Shown here one piece after another: positions 33,012 to 43,034 of a DNA stretch of 64,000 bases; the stretch's first letter is position 1, and each line of letters opens with the position of its first letter. This stretch comes from Pseudomonas aylmerensis (GTDB lineage: Bacteria; Pseudomonadota; Gammaproteobacteria; Pseudomonadales; Pseudomonadaceae). The notes beneath the pieces were generated by a model. It made no database searches and was not told the DNA's origin. It saw only the letters and a program-made list of their open reading frames with translations. Made by a program: the position numbers and the translations under genes. Where the stretch lies: the NCBI RefSeq assembly GCF_001702265.1, contig NZ_MAUE01000001.1, positions 47,779-111,778 of the forward strand, written 5' to 3'.

Positions 33012-34445
33012 ATGACTTTTTTGCGCCCTACCCTGCTGACGCTGGCTTGCCTGCTGGCCTCCCCGGGCTTCGCCGATGACCTGCCGTCACTTGGCGACGC
33101 CAGTTCTGCCATTGTCTCGCCACAACAGGAATACCAACTGGGGCGCGCCTGGTTGGCCTATCTGCGCGGCCAGGTCTCGCAGCTCAATGATCCGCAACTC
33201 AAGGATTATGTCGAAACCAGCGTGTACAAGCTGGTAGAGACCAGCCAGGTGAATGACCGGCGCCTGGAGTTCATCCTGATCAACAGCCCGCAATTGAACG
33301 CCTTTGCCGCACCCGGCGGGATTGTCGGGGTCAACGGCGGCCTGTTTCTCAATGCTCAGACCGAGGGCGAATACGCTTCGGTGCTCGCACACGAATTGGC
33401 GCATTTGTCCCAACGCCACTTTGCCCGTGGTGTTGAGGCGCAACAGCGCATGCAGATCCCGATGATGGCGGCCCTGCTGGGCGGCATCATCGCCGCCGCT
33501 GCCGGCGCAGGTGATGCGGGGATTGCCGCAATTGCCGGTACCCAGGCCGCTGCGATCCAGGAACAACGGCGCTTCTCGCGCCAGAACGAACAAGAGGCCG
33601 ACCGCATCGGCATCCTCAACCTGGAAAAAGCCGGTTACGACCCGCGTTCCATGCCGACCATGTTCGAACGCCTGATGCGCCAGTACCGTTTCGATGCCAA
33701 GCCGCCTGAATTCCTGCTGACGCACCCGGTCACCGAATCGCGGATCGCCGACACCCGCAACCGCGCCGAGCAAGCCAAGCCCGGCGGCAAGGAAGACAGC
33801 CTGCGTTATCAGCTGATTCGCGCCCGTGTGCAGCTGCAATACGAAGATACGTCCGGGCTCGCTGCCAAGCGCTTCCAGGCACAGCTGGATGAGAACCCTA
33901 AAAACGACGTGGCACGCTATGGCTTGGCCATCGCCCAGATCAAGGGCTCGCAATTCAAGGAGGCGCGGGAAAACCTCGCGCAGCTGCTGGCCAAGGCGCC
34001 CACTGACATCACCTACAACCTGGCCCAGATCCAGTTGGACATCGACAACAACCACCTGCCGGATGCGCAGCAGCGCACCGATAAGATGTTGACCCAGTAT
34101 CCGGGCAACTATCCGTTGAATCAGGTGAGAGTGGATCTGCTGCTCAAGCAGAACCGCACCGCCGATGCAGAAAAGGCCCTCGACGCATTGCTCAAGTCTC
34201 GTCCGGACGATCCGGATGTCTGGTATCAGGTTGCCGAGACGCGCGGCCTGTCCGGCAATATCATCGGCCTGCACCAGGCGCGTGCCGAATACTTTGCCCT
34301 GGTGGGCGATTTCCAGCAGGCCATTCAGCAATTGGACTTTGCCAAGCGTCGCGCCGGCAACAATTTCCCGCTGTCGTCACGCATCGATGCGCGCCAACGT
34401 GAGCTGATCGAACAGGAACGCCTGGTCAAGGGAATGATGAGCTAA
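33012..34445 (+). CDS. bepA: Periplasmic M48 metalloprotease, BepA-like
   Basis: 477 aa. Signal peptide (about 1-21), M48 peptidase with zinc motif His127-Glu128-xx-His131 (VLAHELAHLSQ) and a third ligand in NEQEADRIG (about 195), then TPR-type helices (about 270-465). BepA proteases oversee assembly of outer-membrane proteins such as LptD and interact with the BAM complex; bamC lies 4 kb away. Divergent from the TusA-like gene. Confidence 0.9.
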   Translation: MTFLRPTLLTLACLLASPGFADDLPSLGDASSAIVSPQQEYQLGRAWLAYLRGQVSQLNDPQLKDYVETSVYKLVETSQVNDRRLEFILINSPQLNAFAAPGGIVGVNGGLFLNAQTEGEYASVLAHELAHLSQRHFARGVEAQQRMQIPMMAALLGGIIAAAAGAGDAGIAAIAGTQAAAIQEQRRFSRQNEQEADRIGILNLEKAGYDPRSMPTMFERLMRQYRFDAKPPEFLLTHPVTESRIADTRNRAEQAKPGGKEDSLRYQLIRARVQLQYEDTSGLAAKRFQAQLDENPKNDVARYGLAIAQIKGSQFKEARENLAQLLAKAPTDITYNLAQIQLDIDNNHLPDAQQRTDKMLTQYPGNYPLNQVRVDLLLKQNRTADAEKALDALLKSRPDDPDVWYQVAETRGLSGNIIGLHQARAEYFALVGDFQQAIQQLDFAKRRAGNNFPLSSRIDARQRELIEQERLVKGMMS

Positions 34446-34458
34446 ACCCATCGCCCAC

Positions 34459-34499
34459 AAAAAAGCCCCGCCTTCGTCATCCGAAGGCGGGGCTTTTTA
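34459..34499. terminator. Bidirectional terminator between bepA and mucD
   Basis: AAAAAAGCCCCGCCTTCG, short loop, CGAAGGCGGGGCTTTTTA: a perfect GC stem with A and T tracts on both sides, placed between convergent genes. Confidence 0.95.
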
Positions 34500-34511
34500 T
34501 TGAGCTGGCGG

Positions 34512-35948
34512 TTACTCGGCCAGCTTGAAGGTAATGAAGCTGGCACGGCCCTGACGCAGCACGCGCATCGACACCGAGCGATTCTTCGGCAGCGCCTTGG
34601 CGATGTCGGTGAACTGCTTGGTAGAGTCAATCGCCTGATTGTTCAGGTGAGTGATCACGTCGCCTGGCTGCAGGCCGATCAAGGCTGCCGGACCATCCTG
34701 CACTTCCTTGATGACTACGCCGCTCTTGAGGTCGAAGGATTTCTTCTGCTCATCGGTCAGCTCAGCCACGGCAATACCCAGGCGGTTGCTGCTGCGCTCG
34801 GCACCCGGCTTGGTGTTGCCCAGGGCATCCAGCGTTGCACCCTCTTCAGGGATGGCGCCAACCGTCAGCTCAACGGTCTGGCGCTTGCCTTCACGAATCA
34901 CTTCCAGCTTGGCCTTGCTGCCGGCCTTGAGTGCACCTACCAGGTGTGGAAGGTCAGCCGACATGATGATCGGCTGGCCGTTCATGCTCAGGATCACATC
35001 GCCAACCTGCAAGCCACCCTTGGCAGCCGGGCCGTCGTCCTGGATCTGCGCGACCAGGGCACCGGCCGGCTTGTCGAGGCCGAAGGATTCAGCCAGGTCC
35101 TTGTTCACTTCCTGGATCACTACGCCCAACCAGCCACGGCTGACCTTGCCACCGCTTTTCAGCTGGTTGGAAACATCCATTGCCACGTCGATCGGGATAG
35201 CGAAGGACACGCCCATGAAGCCACCGGAGCGGGTGTAGATCTGCGAGTTGATCCCCACCACTTCGCCCGCCAGGTTGAACAGCGGGCCACCGGAGTTACC
35301 CGGGTTGATCGGCACGTCGGTCTGGATGAACGGCACGTAGTTTTCGTTGGGCAGGCTGCGACCAATAGCGCTGACGATACCTTGGGTCACGGTGTGGTCA
35401 AAACCGAACGGCGAACCGATGGCGACCACCCACTGACCGGCTTTCAGGTCCTGGGATTTACCCAGCTTCAGCACAGGCAAGTCCTTGCCATCAATCTTCA
35501 ACAACGCCACATCGGAACGTGGATCAGTCCCCACCAGCTTGGCCTTGAGCTCACTGCGATCGGCCAGGCGCACAAGAATCTCGTCGGCGTCGGCAATCAC
35601 GTGGTTGTTGGTGAGGATGTAGCCATCCGGCGAGATGATGAAGCCCGACCCCAGGGATTGTGCTTCACGCTGGCCACCGCCGCCACGGGGCGTGCGTGGC
35701 TGCGGCATGCCGCGCTCGAAGAACTCGCGCAGCATCGGCGGCAGGCCTTCGAGGTCCGGCATCTGCTGGTTGGAGACTTTGCGATCCGGCAGCTTCTGCG
35801 TGGTACTGATGTTCACCACGGCAGGCGAGGCTTGCTCAACCAATTGGGTAAAGTCAGGCAACTCGGCCGCTTGCGCAGGCAAGGCCTGACCCAGCACCAA
35901 CACCGTGGCGACTATGGATAGGTAAGACTTCAAACGTGGTATCGACAT
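34512..35948 (-). CDS. mucD: Periplasmic serine protease/chaperone MucD (DegP-like)
   Basis: 478 aa. Signal peptide (cleavage near ALPAQAAEL, about 27), trypsin-like domain with His116 (LTNNHVIAD), Asp146 (RSDVALLKI) and Ser219 (PGNSGGPLF), then two PDZ domains (about 275-365 and 385-475). It degrades misfolded periplasmic proteins and restrains AlgU activation. Fourth gene of algU-mucA-mucB-mucD; the intervening mucC of P. aeruginosa is absent. Confidence 0.96.
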   Translation of the reverse strand: MSIPRLKSYLSIVATVLVLGQALPAQAAELPDFTQLVEQASPAVVNISTTQKLPDRKVSNQQMPDLEGLPPMLREFFERGMPQPRTPRGGGGQREAQSLGSGFIISPDGYILTNNHVIADADEILVRLADRSELKAKLVGTDPRSDVALLKIDGKDLPVLKLGKSQDLKAGQWVVAIGSPFGFDHTVTQGIVSAIGRSLPNENYVPFIQTDVPINPGNSGGPLFNLAGEVVGINSQIYTRSGGFMGVSFAIPIDVAMDVSNQLKSGGKVSRGWLGVVIQEVNKDLAESFGLDKPAGALVAQIQDDGPAAKGGLQVGDVILSMNGQPIIMSADLPHLVGALKAGSKAKLEVIREGKRQTVELTVGAIPEEGATLDALGNTKPGAERSSNRLGIAVAELTDEQKKSFDLKSGVVIKEVQDGPAALIGLQPGDVITHLNNQAIDSTKQFTDIAKALPKNRSVSMRVLRQGRASFITFKLAE

Positions 35949-36182
35949 ACAGCTCCCGTTACGACGAGCAGGGTTGAGCGACAGGGTTCAAGAAACGCCG
36001 AAAACTGCGACCGACATCTTTGTTCCGCGAACAAAACAAGGCCAGAGCCGACAAGCCCTGACCTATAGAAAACATGAGAGATTTTTGCAAGTGAAAATGC
36101 TGATCCGGACATTTCATGCTCTCGGCAGCCAACCTGGCGTGGATACACAGTGAAAGGTCAGGATGAACATAGGATTAACGGC

Positions 36183-37142
36183 TCACGGCTGGGTGACTGG
36201 CTTTTTTTCACCGCGCACTGACAGCGCGATACGTTCGGCCGTACCGATAGGAATCTCGCCGACGACCGTCACCATCATTTCGCCGTCCACCGTATTCAGA
36301 CGACGGGACACGGCCACCGTCGGGCCCAACTGGGTGCGGGTTTCCGTGACGCTTACATCGCTGATGGGCTCAAGAAACACCGAGAACCGCGCCAGGCCAT
36401 CTTCATACATCAGGCTTTCGACGGTTGCCTTGGTTTGCGTGTCTTTACGCACACTGCTGTTGCTTAGCTGAAACCCCGGCGGCAACCACTCCAGGTGCCA
36501 CGCCTCGACAGACTGAGCTTGCGGTGCCTGAGTCTTGGCGACGCTGACCGGCGTGCAGTCGCTGCCGGGCTGCAGGTCGTGATCGTCGGGCAGGGAAGTA
36601 TCCAAGCGCGTGAACTGGAAACGCTCCAGCAATTGGCCCTGATCATTGAGCAGCAAAGACTTGAGCGGCAGCGCGGTTTCACGGTCCAGGTGCAGCTCAA
36701 AGCCATAACGGTACTGATCACGCGGCGTTATCGAAACGATTACCGCATTCCGACCGGCCACGCGCGATTTGCCGATGACGGCCAGTTCGTAGAATTGATT
36801 GAGTTTTTGCGGATCCAGCGCGCGTGAAGGTGCATCACGCGAATTGCCAAGGCCTGCGACCAGGGTGCCGCTGACACATTGAGTACGGCCGTCCAGCCGC
36901 ACGACTTCCTGGGCAGAGCCATCGAGCTGCAAGAGCCGCTCACGGACCTGACCATCCTGGACGCGATGCCAGATGTCATGGGTGGAAAAACTGCCGTTAC
37001 GTTCGTAGACAAACGTACCTTTAAAGCTTTGCTGCTGCTCTGCACGCCCAAGTCGAGTCAGCCAGTCTTGGGCTTCATCGGCATGGGCGGGGAGTGCAAA
37101 CCAACCACTGAGCAAAAGCGTAAGGAGCGGTATGGCGCGCAT
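36183..37142 (-). CDS. mucB: Periplasmic regulator MucB (RseB-like)
   Basis: 319 aa from ATG 37142 with AAGGAG upstream, 16 bp after mucA. Signal peptide (MRAIPLLTLLLSGWFALPAH), then the MucB/RseB two-domain lipid-sensing fold (WLTRLGRAEQQQSFKGTFVY at the start; DGLARFSVFLEPIS in the C-terminal domain). It shields MucA from regulated proteolysis and senses envelope damage. Confidence 0.95.
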   Translation of the reverse strand: MRAIPLLTLLLSGWFALPAHADEAQDWLTRLGRAEQQQSFKGTFVYERNGSFSTHDIWHRVQDGQVRERLLQLDGSAQEVVRLDGRTQCVSGTLVAGLGNSRDAPSRALDPQKLNQFYELAVIGKSRVAGRNAVIVSITPRDQYRYGFELHLDRETALPLKSLLLNDQGQLLERFQFTRLDTSLPDDHDLQPGSDCTPVSVAKTQAPQAQSVEAWHLEWLPPGFQLSNSSVRKDTQTKATVESLMYEDGLARFSVFLEPISDVSVTETRTQLGPTVAVSRRLNTVDGEMMVTVVGEIPIGTAERIALSVRGEKKPVTQP

Positions 37143-37158
37143 AGGGCTCCTTGACGGT

Positions 37159-37746
37159 TTAGCGGTTTTCCAGGCTTGCAGCACGTGCATATGGCAGAGC
37201 GCTTTCAGTGCCTTTCAAGGCCGATTCCTGTGCGTGCTGGCGCAGGTAGCCTGGAAGACGCTGGTCCTGCCAGCCGGATTGCCCTTGCAACACACCGTTG
37301 GCCATAGGGCCGGTGGTGTCAGAGCTTTCCTTGTAGCCGGCCAATACCGCTGGGCCTTTGACTTGCGGACCGGCCATGACCGGTTGCTGAGTCTGCTGGG
37401 CCAGTTCGGCACCGGCGATTTCGTCCTGGTTGTACAGGCGAACACCGGCCAACACGGCAACAGTCACCGAGGCAGCAACTGCCAGGCGACCCAGGCTACG
37501 CCAAGGACCACGAGCAGCTTTTGCCGGAACGGCTTCATCAGCCAGCGCGGCAGAAACGGCCGCAGCAATATCCAGACGAGGGATTAGAAGATCCTTGTGC
37601 ATCACCGCCCGAGCGACTTGGTAACGAGACCAGGTATCACGGGTTTCGGCATCATCAAATGCGTTGAGCACTCGACGAAGTTCCAGTTCATCCGCTTCGT
37701 TATCCATCACTGCGGACAGCGATTCCTGCAGGGCATCACGACTCAT
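37159..37746 (-). CDS. mucA: Anti-sigma factor MucA
   Basis: 195 aa. N-terminal cytoplasmic sigma-binding domain (ALQESLSAVMDNEADELELR, then DTWSRYQVARAVMH), one transmembrane helix (about 85-103, LGRLAVAASVTVAVLAGV) and a periplasmic tail with MucB-binding sequence. AGAGAGGA precedes the start. Loss-of-function alleles give mucoid alginate overproduction; this copy looks intact. Confidence 0.96.
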   Translation of the reverse strand: MSRDALQESLSAVMDNEADELELRRVLNAFDDAETRDTWSRYQVARAVMHKDLLIPRLDIAAAVSAALADEAVPAKAARGPWRSLGRLAVAASVTVAVLAGVRLYNQDEIAGAELAQQTQQPVMAGPQVKGPAVLAGYKESSDTTGPMANGVLQGQSGWQDQRLPGYLRQHAQESALKGTESALPYARAASLENR

Positions 37747-37778
37747 GGCGGTTCCTCTCTTGGCTGTCGCCGCTGTCT

Positions 37779-38360
37779 TTAGTTTTCCTGCAACAACGGT
37801 TGCAAGGCTTTATCGATGGCTTCCCGGGCCCGGAAAATCCGTGACCTTACAGTCCCCACCGGACACTGCATGACGCTCGCAATGTCTTCGTAACTCAGAC
37901 CATCGAATTCACGTAAAGTTAACGCCGTACGTAAATCTTCTGGCAGTTGCTGAATTGTGCGATGAACGGTTCCTTCGATCTCGTCGCGCAGCAATGCACG
38001 CTCCGGCGACTCGAGATCTTTGAGGCCGTGGTCACCATCGTAAAATTCTGCATCTTCTGAACTTACATCACTATCCGGTGGGCGGCGCCCGCGAGACACC
38101 AGATAGTTCTTCGCCGTGTTGATGGCGATGCGATATAGCCACGTGTAAAACGCACTATCACCGCGAAAATTGCCAAGTGCACGGTACGCCTTGATAAAGG
38201 CTTCCTGTGCAACGTCCTGCGCTTCATGGGTGTCGTGCACAAACCGCACGATCAACCCGAGAATTTTGTGCTGGTATTTCAGCACTAGCAGATCAAAAGC
38301 TCGCTTGTCGCCGCGTTGAACGCGCTCGACCAGCTGCTGATCCTCTTCCTGGGTTAGCAT
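37779..38360 (-). CDS. algU: Extracytoplasmic-function sigma factor AlgU (RpoE/AlgT)
   Basis: 193 aa from the conserved start MLTQEEDQQLVERVQRGDKR at 38360 with GAGGAG 5 bp upstream; an ATG two codons earlier is less likely. Sigma region 2 (EAQDVAQEAFIKAYRAL, FYTWLYRIAINTAKNYL) and region 4 (FDGLSYEDIASVMQCPVGTV) are intact. Directs envelope-stress and alginate genes; first gene of its own operon. Confidence 0.97.
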   Translation of the reverse strand: MLTQEEDQQLVERVQRGDKRAFDLLVLKYQHKILGLIVRFVHDTHEAQDVAQEAFIKAYRALGNFRGDSAFYTWLYRIAINTAKNYLVSRGRRPPDSDVSSEDAEFYDGDHGLKDLESPERALLRDEIEGTVHRTIQQLPEDLRTALTLREFDGLSYEDIASVMQCPVGTVRSRIFRAREAIDKALQPLLQEN

Positions 38361-38419
38361 GAACACTCCTCGTTGTACTTGAAGGAGGCTTGCATAACTA
38401 AACGATCAGGCTTGCAAAC

Positions 38420-38446
38420 ATAGACTCGGACTTTTCGCAAAAGTTC
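38420..38446 (-). promoter_or_regulatory. AlgU-dependent promoter of algU
   Basis: On the minus strand GAACTT (38446-38441), 16-bp spacer, TCTAT (38424-38420), about 60 bp before the algU start. This matches the AlgU/RpoE consensus and the autoregulated algU promoter known in P. aeruginosa. Confidence 0.8.
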
Positions 38447-38824
38447 TCCCCCTCCAAGCAAGTTTCCGGCATGCACTGATTTGGCACACACGAAAAACGC
38501 AGCACGGGCAATGCCGACTGCGCGAATAATCTTGTCGTCGGTTTTCTGACGCGTCCAATGCTCCCGACGGGCCAATAAACTCAACGTTTTCCCAGCTTTC
38601 GGGCAACCTGCTATTGAGTCGGGGCTTATGCAAAAAGTTCCCATCTCAATAACCAGCCGATTTTAACCCGAGCCGCGCACCGTAATCTCACATTGCCACG
38701 AATGCCCGGCTATTGTGCCGCTCCCCCCCTCTATATACTAGTGGCCCGTGTGACCCTTTGATTCGCCGATCCGGGCGTCCTGTTTGCGCCAACCCTGTGG
38801 ATCGCTTTTTGCGGAATCCTTCAA

Positions 38825-40441
38825 ATGAGCCAACAGTTTCAACACGATGTGCTGGTGATCGGTAGCGGCGCGGCCGGCTTGAGCCTTGCGCTGACCCTCC
38901 CCCGCCACCTGCGAATTGCCGTACTGAGCAAAGGCGACCTGGCCAACGGTTCGACTTTCTGGGCCCAGGGCGGTGTCGCCGCCGTGCTGGACGACACCGA
39001 TACGGTGCAGTCCCACGTCGAAGACACCCTCAACGCCGGCGGTGGCTTGTGCAATGAGGACGCGGTGCGCTTCACCGTCGAGCACAGCCGCGAGGCGATC
39101 CAGTGGCTGATCGACCAAGGCGTGCCCTTCACCCGTGACGAGCACGCGGGCACTGACGACGGCGGCTTCGAATTCCACTTGACCCGTGAAGGCGGCCACA
39201 GCCATCGCCGCATCATCCACGCCGCCGATGCAACCGGCGCGGCCATCTTCAAGACCTTGCTCGAACAGGCGCGCCAACGCCCCAACATCGAATTGCTGGA
39301 GCAACGCGTCGCCGTCGACCTGATCACCGAAAAGCGCCTGGGCCTGGCGGGCGAACGCTGCCTCGGCGCCTACGTGCTCAACCGCGCCAGCGGCGAGGTC
39401 GACACCTATGGTGCGCGCTTCACGATCCTGGCGTCCGGCGGTGCAGCCAAGGTCTACCTCTATACCAGCAACCCCGACGGCGCCTGTGGCGACGGCATCG
39501 CCATGGCCTGGCGTTCAGGTTGCCGGGTGGCCAACCTGGAATTCAACCAGTTCCACCCCACCTGCCTGTATCACCCTCAAGCCAAGAGTTTCCTGATCAC
39601 CGAGGCCCTGCGTGGCGAAGGTGCACACTTGAAACTGCCGAACGGCGAACGTTTCATGCAGCGCTTCGACCCGCGCGCCGAGTTGGCCCCGCGCGATATC
39701 GTCGCCCGCGCCATCGACCACGAGATGAAGCGCCTGGGCATCGACTGCGTCTACCTGGACATCAGCCACAAGCCCGAAGCCTTCATCAAGACGCACTTCC
39801 CCACCGTCTACGAGCGCTGCCTGGCCTTCAACATCGACATCACCAAAGGCCCGATCCCGGTGGTACCCGCCGCGCACTACACCTGCGGCGGCGTGATGGT
39901 CGACCAGCAAGGCCGTACGGACGTGCCCGGCCTGTATGCGATTGGCGAAACCAGCTTCACCGGCCTGCACGGCGCCAACCGCATGGCCAGCAACTCGCTG
40001 CTCGAATGCTTCGTCTACGCCCGCTCGGCGGCGGCGGACATTCTCGAACAGCTGCCGCGTATCCCGGTGCCAGCCGCCCTGCCCCGCTGGGATGCCAGCC
40101 AGGTCACCGATTCGGACGAAGACGTGATCATTGCCCACAACTGGGACGAGCTGCGGCGCTTCATGTGGGACTACGTGGGTATCGTGCGCACCAACAAACG
40201 CCTGGCACGCGCTCAGCACCGGGTGCGGTTGCTGCTGGATGAGATTGATGAGTTCTACAGCAACTATAAGGTCAGCCGTGACCTGATCGAATTGCGCAAC
40301 CTGGCCCAGGTGGCGGAGCTGATGATCCGCTCAGCCATGGAGCGCAAGGAGAGCCGGGGCCTGCATTACACCCTCGACTACCCGCAGATGCTGCCCGAGG
40401 CGCGCGACACTATTCTGGTGCCAACCACCTACGCCGGCTGA
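38825..40441 (+). CDS. nadB: L-aspartate oxidase
   Basis: 538 aa. FAD-binding Rossmann start ([20 protein letters not shown]), succinate dehydrogenase-like flavoprotein core ([46 protein letters not shown]) and C-terminal helical domain. Oxidises aspartate to iminoaspartate, the first step of NAD synthesis. Divergent from algU as in other pseudomonads. The 464 bp between the two genes holds the algU promoter; no other gene was seen there. Confidence 0.96.
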   Translation: MSQQFQHDVLVIGSGAAGLSLALTLPRHLRIAVLSKGDLANGSTFWAQGGVAAVLDDTDTVQSHVEDTLNAGGGLCNEDAVRFTVEHSREAIQWLIDQGVPFTRDEHAGTDDGGFEFHLTREGGHSHRRIIHAADATGAAIFKTLLEQARQRPNIELLEQRVAVDLITEKRLGLAGERCLGAYVLNRASGEVDTYGARFTILASGGAAKVYLYTSNPDGACGDGIAMAWRSGCRVANLEFNQFHPTCLYHPQAKSFLITEALRGEGAHLKLPNGERFMQRFDPRAELAPRDIVARAIDHEMKRLGIDCVYLDISHKPEAFIKTHFPTVYERCLAFNIDITKGPIPVVPAAHYTCGGVMVDQQGRTDVPGLYAIGETSFTGLHGANRMASNSLLECFVYARSAAADILEQLPRIPVPAALPRWDASQVTDSDEDVIIAHNWDELRRFMWDYVGIVRTNKRLARAQHRVRLLLDEIDEFYSNYKVSRDLIELRNLAQVAELMIRSAMERKESRGLHYTLDYPQMLPEARDTILVPTTYAG

Positions 40442-40856
40442 ACTTCAGGCGAACCCGCAGGTGCCGGTGTATATCGGCGGCCTGCGAATCCCTCGGCACG
40501 CAGAGGGAACGCACGCGCCATTGGCCCTTCAGCCGATAGCGCAGCACCACGATCAGCGGCAACGCCAGGCTGTCGGGACGCAATTGCACACTCTGCCAGC
40601 CCAGCTCGTCGCTGAATAACTGCCAGCCGTCTTCGTCACGGCGCAGGCCACGAATCGACGAACGGTGAGTCAACAGGATATGGCGCGGTAAAACCCAGGC
40701 GGCGTGAGCCAGGCACACCAGCATGCCCAGACTGGCGAACGGTAGATCCACCACCAACAGGGCACCCAAGGCGAACGCCTGGGCAAGAAGATACGCCGCC
40801 AGCAAGAGCCGCGAGGCCTGCCAGCGGCATTCAAAACGATTACTTGGGTTGTACAC
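40410..40856 (-). CDS. YgfX-like membrane protein
   Basis: 148 aa with two close transmembrane helices ([20 protein letters not shown] and [18 protein letters not shown]) and a basic beta-rich tail, as in the YgfX/CptA group paired with SdhE. Overlaps sdhE by 17 bp at its start and the end of nadB by 32 bp on the opposite strand. Confidence 0.8.
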   Translation of the reverse strand: MYNPSNRFECRWQASRLLLAAYLLAQAFALGALLVVDLPFASLGMLVCLAHAAWVLPRHILLTHRSSIRGLRRDEDGWQLFSDELGWQSVQLRPDSLALPLIVVLRYRLKGQWRVRSLCVPRDSQAADIHRHLRVRLKFSRRRWLAPE

Positions 40857-41094
40857 GGTCCAGAATCATGCGGACCATGCGCTGCAGCTCCGGGTCTTCC
40901 GACTCGGCACGCTCCATGAACCAGCCGAACATGTCCTGGTCTTCGCACTCCAGCAGGCGGACATAGACATTGCGATCCACCTCATTAAGGGTTGAATAGA
41001 CCTCTCTGACGAATGGCACCAGCAACACGTCCAGTTCAAGCATGCCGCGACGGCTGTGCCAGTAGAGGCGATTGAGTTCTACATCTTCGACCAT
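40840..41094 (-). CDS. sdhE: FAD assembly factor SdhE
   Basis: 84 aa from ATG 41094 with GAGGAGCG upstream. Helical SdhE fold with the conserved [16 protein letters not shown] (RGxxE motif) needed to attach FAD covalently to SdhA. Followed by the overlapping ygfX-like gene. Confidence 0.92.
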   Translation of the reverse strand: MVEDVELNRLYWHSRRGMLELDVLLVPFVREVYSTLNEVDRNVYVRLLECEDQDMFGWFMERAESEDPELQRMVRMILDRVQPK

Positions 41095-41234
41095 GGAGCG
41101 CTCCTCAAATAGAGCGCGAGTATACAGGCCGAACGGCACCGGAACAGTCGGCTTTGGTCGCCCCATACGGAAACTATCCATTTGCCGGGCGCCCCTCTAT
41201 GATGCACCCATGACTTTTTGACCTGCGATGACCC

Positions 41235-42176
41235 ATGGCTGACTCTGCTTTCTTCTGCCCCCTGTCCCACGAAGGCGTTCTTGCCGTCCGTGGTTCCGAC
41301 GCTGCCAAATTCCTGCAGGGCCAACTGACCTGCAACCTCAATTACCTGAGCGACACGCAGGCCAGCCTCGGCGCGCGCTGTACGCAAAAAGGCCGGATGC
41401 AATCGAGTTTTCGCATTGTATTGCAAGGTGACGGCGTGCTGCTGGCGATGGCCACCGAGTTGCTGGAGCCGCAACTGGCGGACCTGAAGAAATACGCCGT
41501 GTTCTCCAAATCCAAGCTCACCGACGAAAGCGCCGCCTGGGTGCGTTTCGGCCTGGCCGAAGCCGATCAGGCCCTTGCCAGCCTGGGTCTGGAACTGCCG
41601 GCCGACACCGACAGTGTTGCCCGCACCGACCACTTGATCGCCATTCGCGTGTCGCCCGGCCGCAGTGAACTCTGGGTCCCCGCCGAGCATGCCGATGCCG
41701 TGCGCAGCCAATTGGCTACTCAATTGAAACAAGCAGACTTGAATGAATGGCTGCTGGGCCAGGTCCGCGCCGGGATCGGCCAGGTCATGCCCCAGACGCG
41801 CGAGCTGTTCATACCGCAGATGCTCAACCTGCAAGCCGTGGGCGGCGTCAGCTTCAAGAAAGGCTGCTACACCGGCCAGGAAATCGTCGCGCGCATGCAG
41901 TACCTGGGCAAACTCAAGCGCCGCCTGTACCGCTTGAGCCTCAATGCGGCGCAAATGCCCGAGCCAGGCACCCCGCTGTTTTCCCCCAGCCACAACAGCG
42001 CCATTGGCGAGGTGGTGATTGCGGCAAAAGCGGACCAGGTGATTGAACTTCTGGCCGTGTTGCAAGCCGAAGCAGCCGATAGTGGCGATGTGCATCTTGG
42101 CACCCTGGAAGGCCCCGGTTTACAGCTGCTCGACCTGCCTTACCAACTCGACCGTGATCGAGAGATCCAGCGTTAG
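41235..42176 (+). CDS. ygfZ: Folate-binding protein YgfZ
   Basis: 313 aa, GcvT-like fold with the YgfZ signature KGCYTGQEIVARMQYLGKLK (about 214-233). Helps assemble or repair certain Fe-S enzymes using tetrahydrofolate. Divergent from sdhE with 140 bp between. Confidence 0.93.
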   Translation: MADSAFFCPLSHEGVLAVRGSDAAKFLQGQLTCNLNYLSDTQASLGARCTQKGRMQSSFRIVLQGDGVLLAMATELLEPQLADLKKYAVFSKSKLTDESAAWVRFGLAEADQALASLGLELPADTDSVARTDHLIAIRVSPGRSELWVPAEHADAVRSQLATQLKQADLNEWLLGQVRAGIGQVMPQTRELFIPQMLNLQAVGGVSFKKGCYTGQEIVARMQYLGKLKRRLYRLSLNAAQMPEPGTPLFSPSHNSAIGEVVIAAKADQVIELLAVLQAEAADSGDVHLGTLEGPGLQLLDLPYQLDRDREIQR

Positions 42177-42212
42177 TCGCCGTACCTTTTTGCAACACCC
42201 TAGAGATCATGA

Positions 42213-43034
42213 ATGAACAAGCTGGCGGAAAAAGTCCAACAGGCGTTGGTGACGGCCATCGACAACGATGACCTGGTTCTGCCGACATTGCCGGAAGTCG
42301 CCCTGAACATCCGTCAGGCCGCCGAAGACCCGGACATCAGCATCAGCCACTTGAGCAAGGTAATCGGTCGTGACACCGCGCTGTCGGCGCGCCTGATCAA
42401 AGTGGTGAACAGCCCGCTGTTGCGCGCGACCCAGGAAGTCACCGACCTGCACACCGCCATCACGCGGCTGGGCACCAACTACAGCAGCAACCTGGCCATC
42501 GGCCTGGTGATGGAACAGATCTTCCACGCCCGGTCCGAAGCCGTCGAACAGAAGATGCGCGATGTATGGCGCCGCAGCCTGGAAGTGGCCGGCGTGAGTT
42601 ACGCCTTGTGCCGTAGCCACAGCCTGCTCAAGCCCGACCAGGCAGCCCTCGGCGGCCTGGTGCACCAGATCGGCGTACTGCCGATCCTGACCTACGCCGA
42701 AGACCACTACGAGCTGCTCTCGGACCCGGTCAGCCTCAACCACGTGATCGACAGCATCCACCCACTGCTCGGCGACAAACTGCTCGGTGGCTGGGACTTC
42801 CCGGAAATGCTGGCGAAGTTGCCGGGACAATATTTGAACCTGGAGCGCGACTCCGCCAGCCTCGACTACATCGACCTGGTGCAGATCGCCGTGCTGTATT
42901 GCCATCGCGGCACCGATCACCCGTTGGCAAGCGTACCGGTGTCCACCCTGCCGGCGATCAAGAAGCTGCGCGTCGACCCCTACAGTGACAGCTTGCGCGC
43001 GGAACTGGATGAAGCGCGCTCGATGTTCTATTGA
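42213..43034 (+). CDS. HDOD-domain protein
   Basis: 273 aa. HDOD domain (about 18-215; LPTLPEVALNIRQAAEDPDI, then LSARLIKVVNSPLL and GGLVHQIGVLPIL). HDOD proteins act in signalling and stress or motility control without HD hydrolase activity. Ends 1 bp from the tctE stop, so transcripts converge with no room for a terminator. Confidence 0.9.
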   Translation: MNKLAEKVQQALVTAIDNDDLVLPTLPEVALNIRQAAEDPDISISHLSKVIGRDTALSARLIKVVNSPLLRATQEVTDLHTAITRLGTNYSSNLAIGLVMEQIFHARSEAVEQKMRDVWRRSLEVAGVSYALCRSHSLLKPDQAALGGLVHQIGVLPILTYAEDHYELLSDPVSLNHVIDSIHPLLGDKLLGGWDFPEMLAKLPGQYLNLERDSASLDYIDLVQIAVLYCHRGTDHPLASVPVSTLPAIKKLRVDPYSDSLRAELDEARSMFY

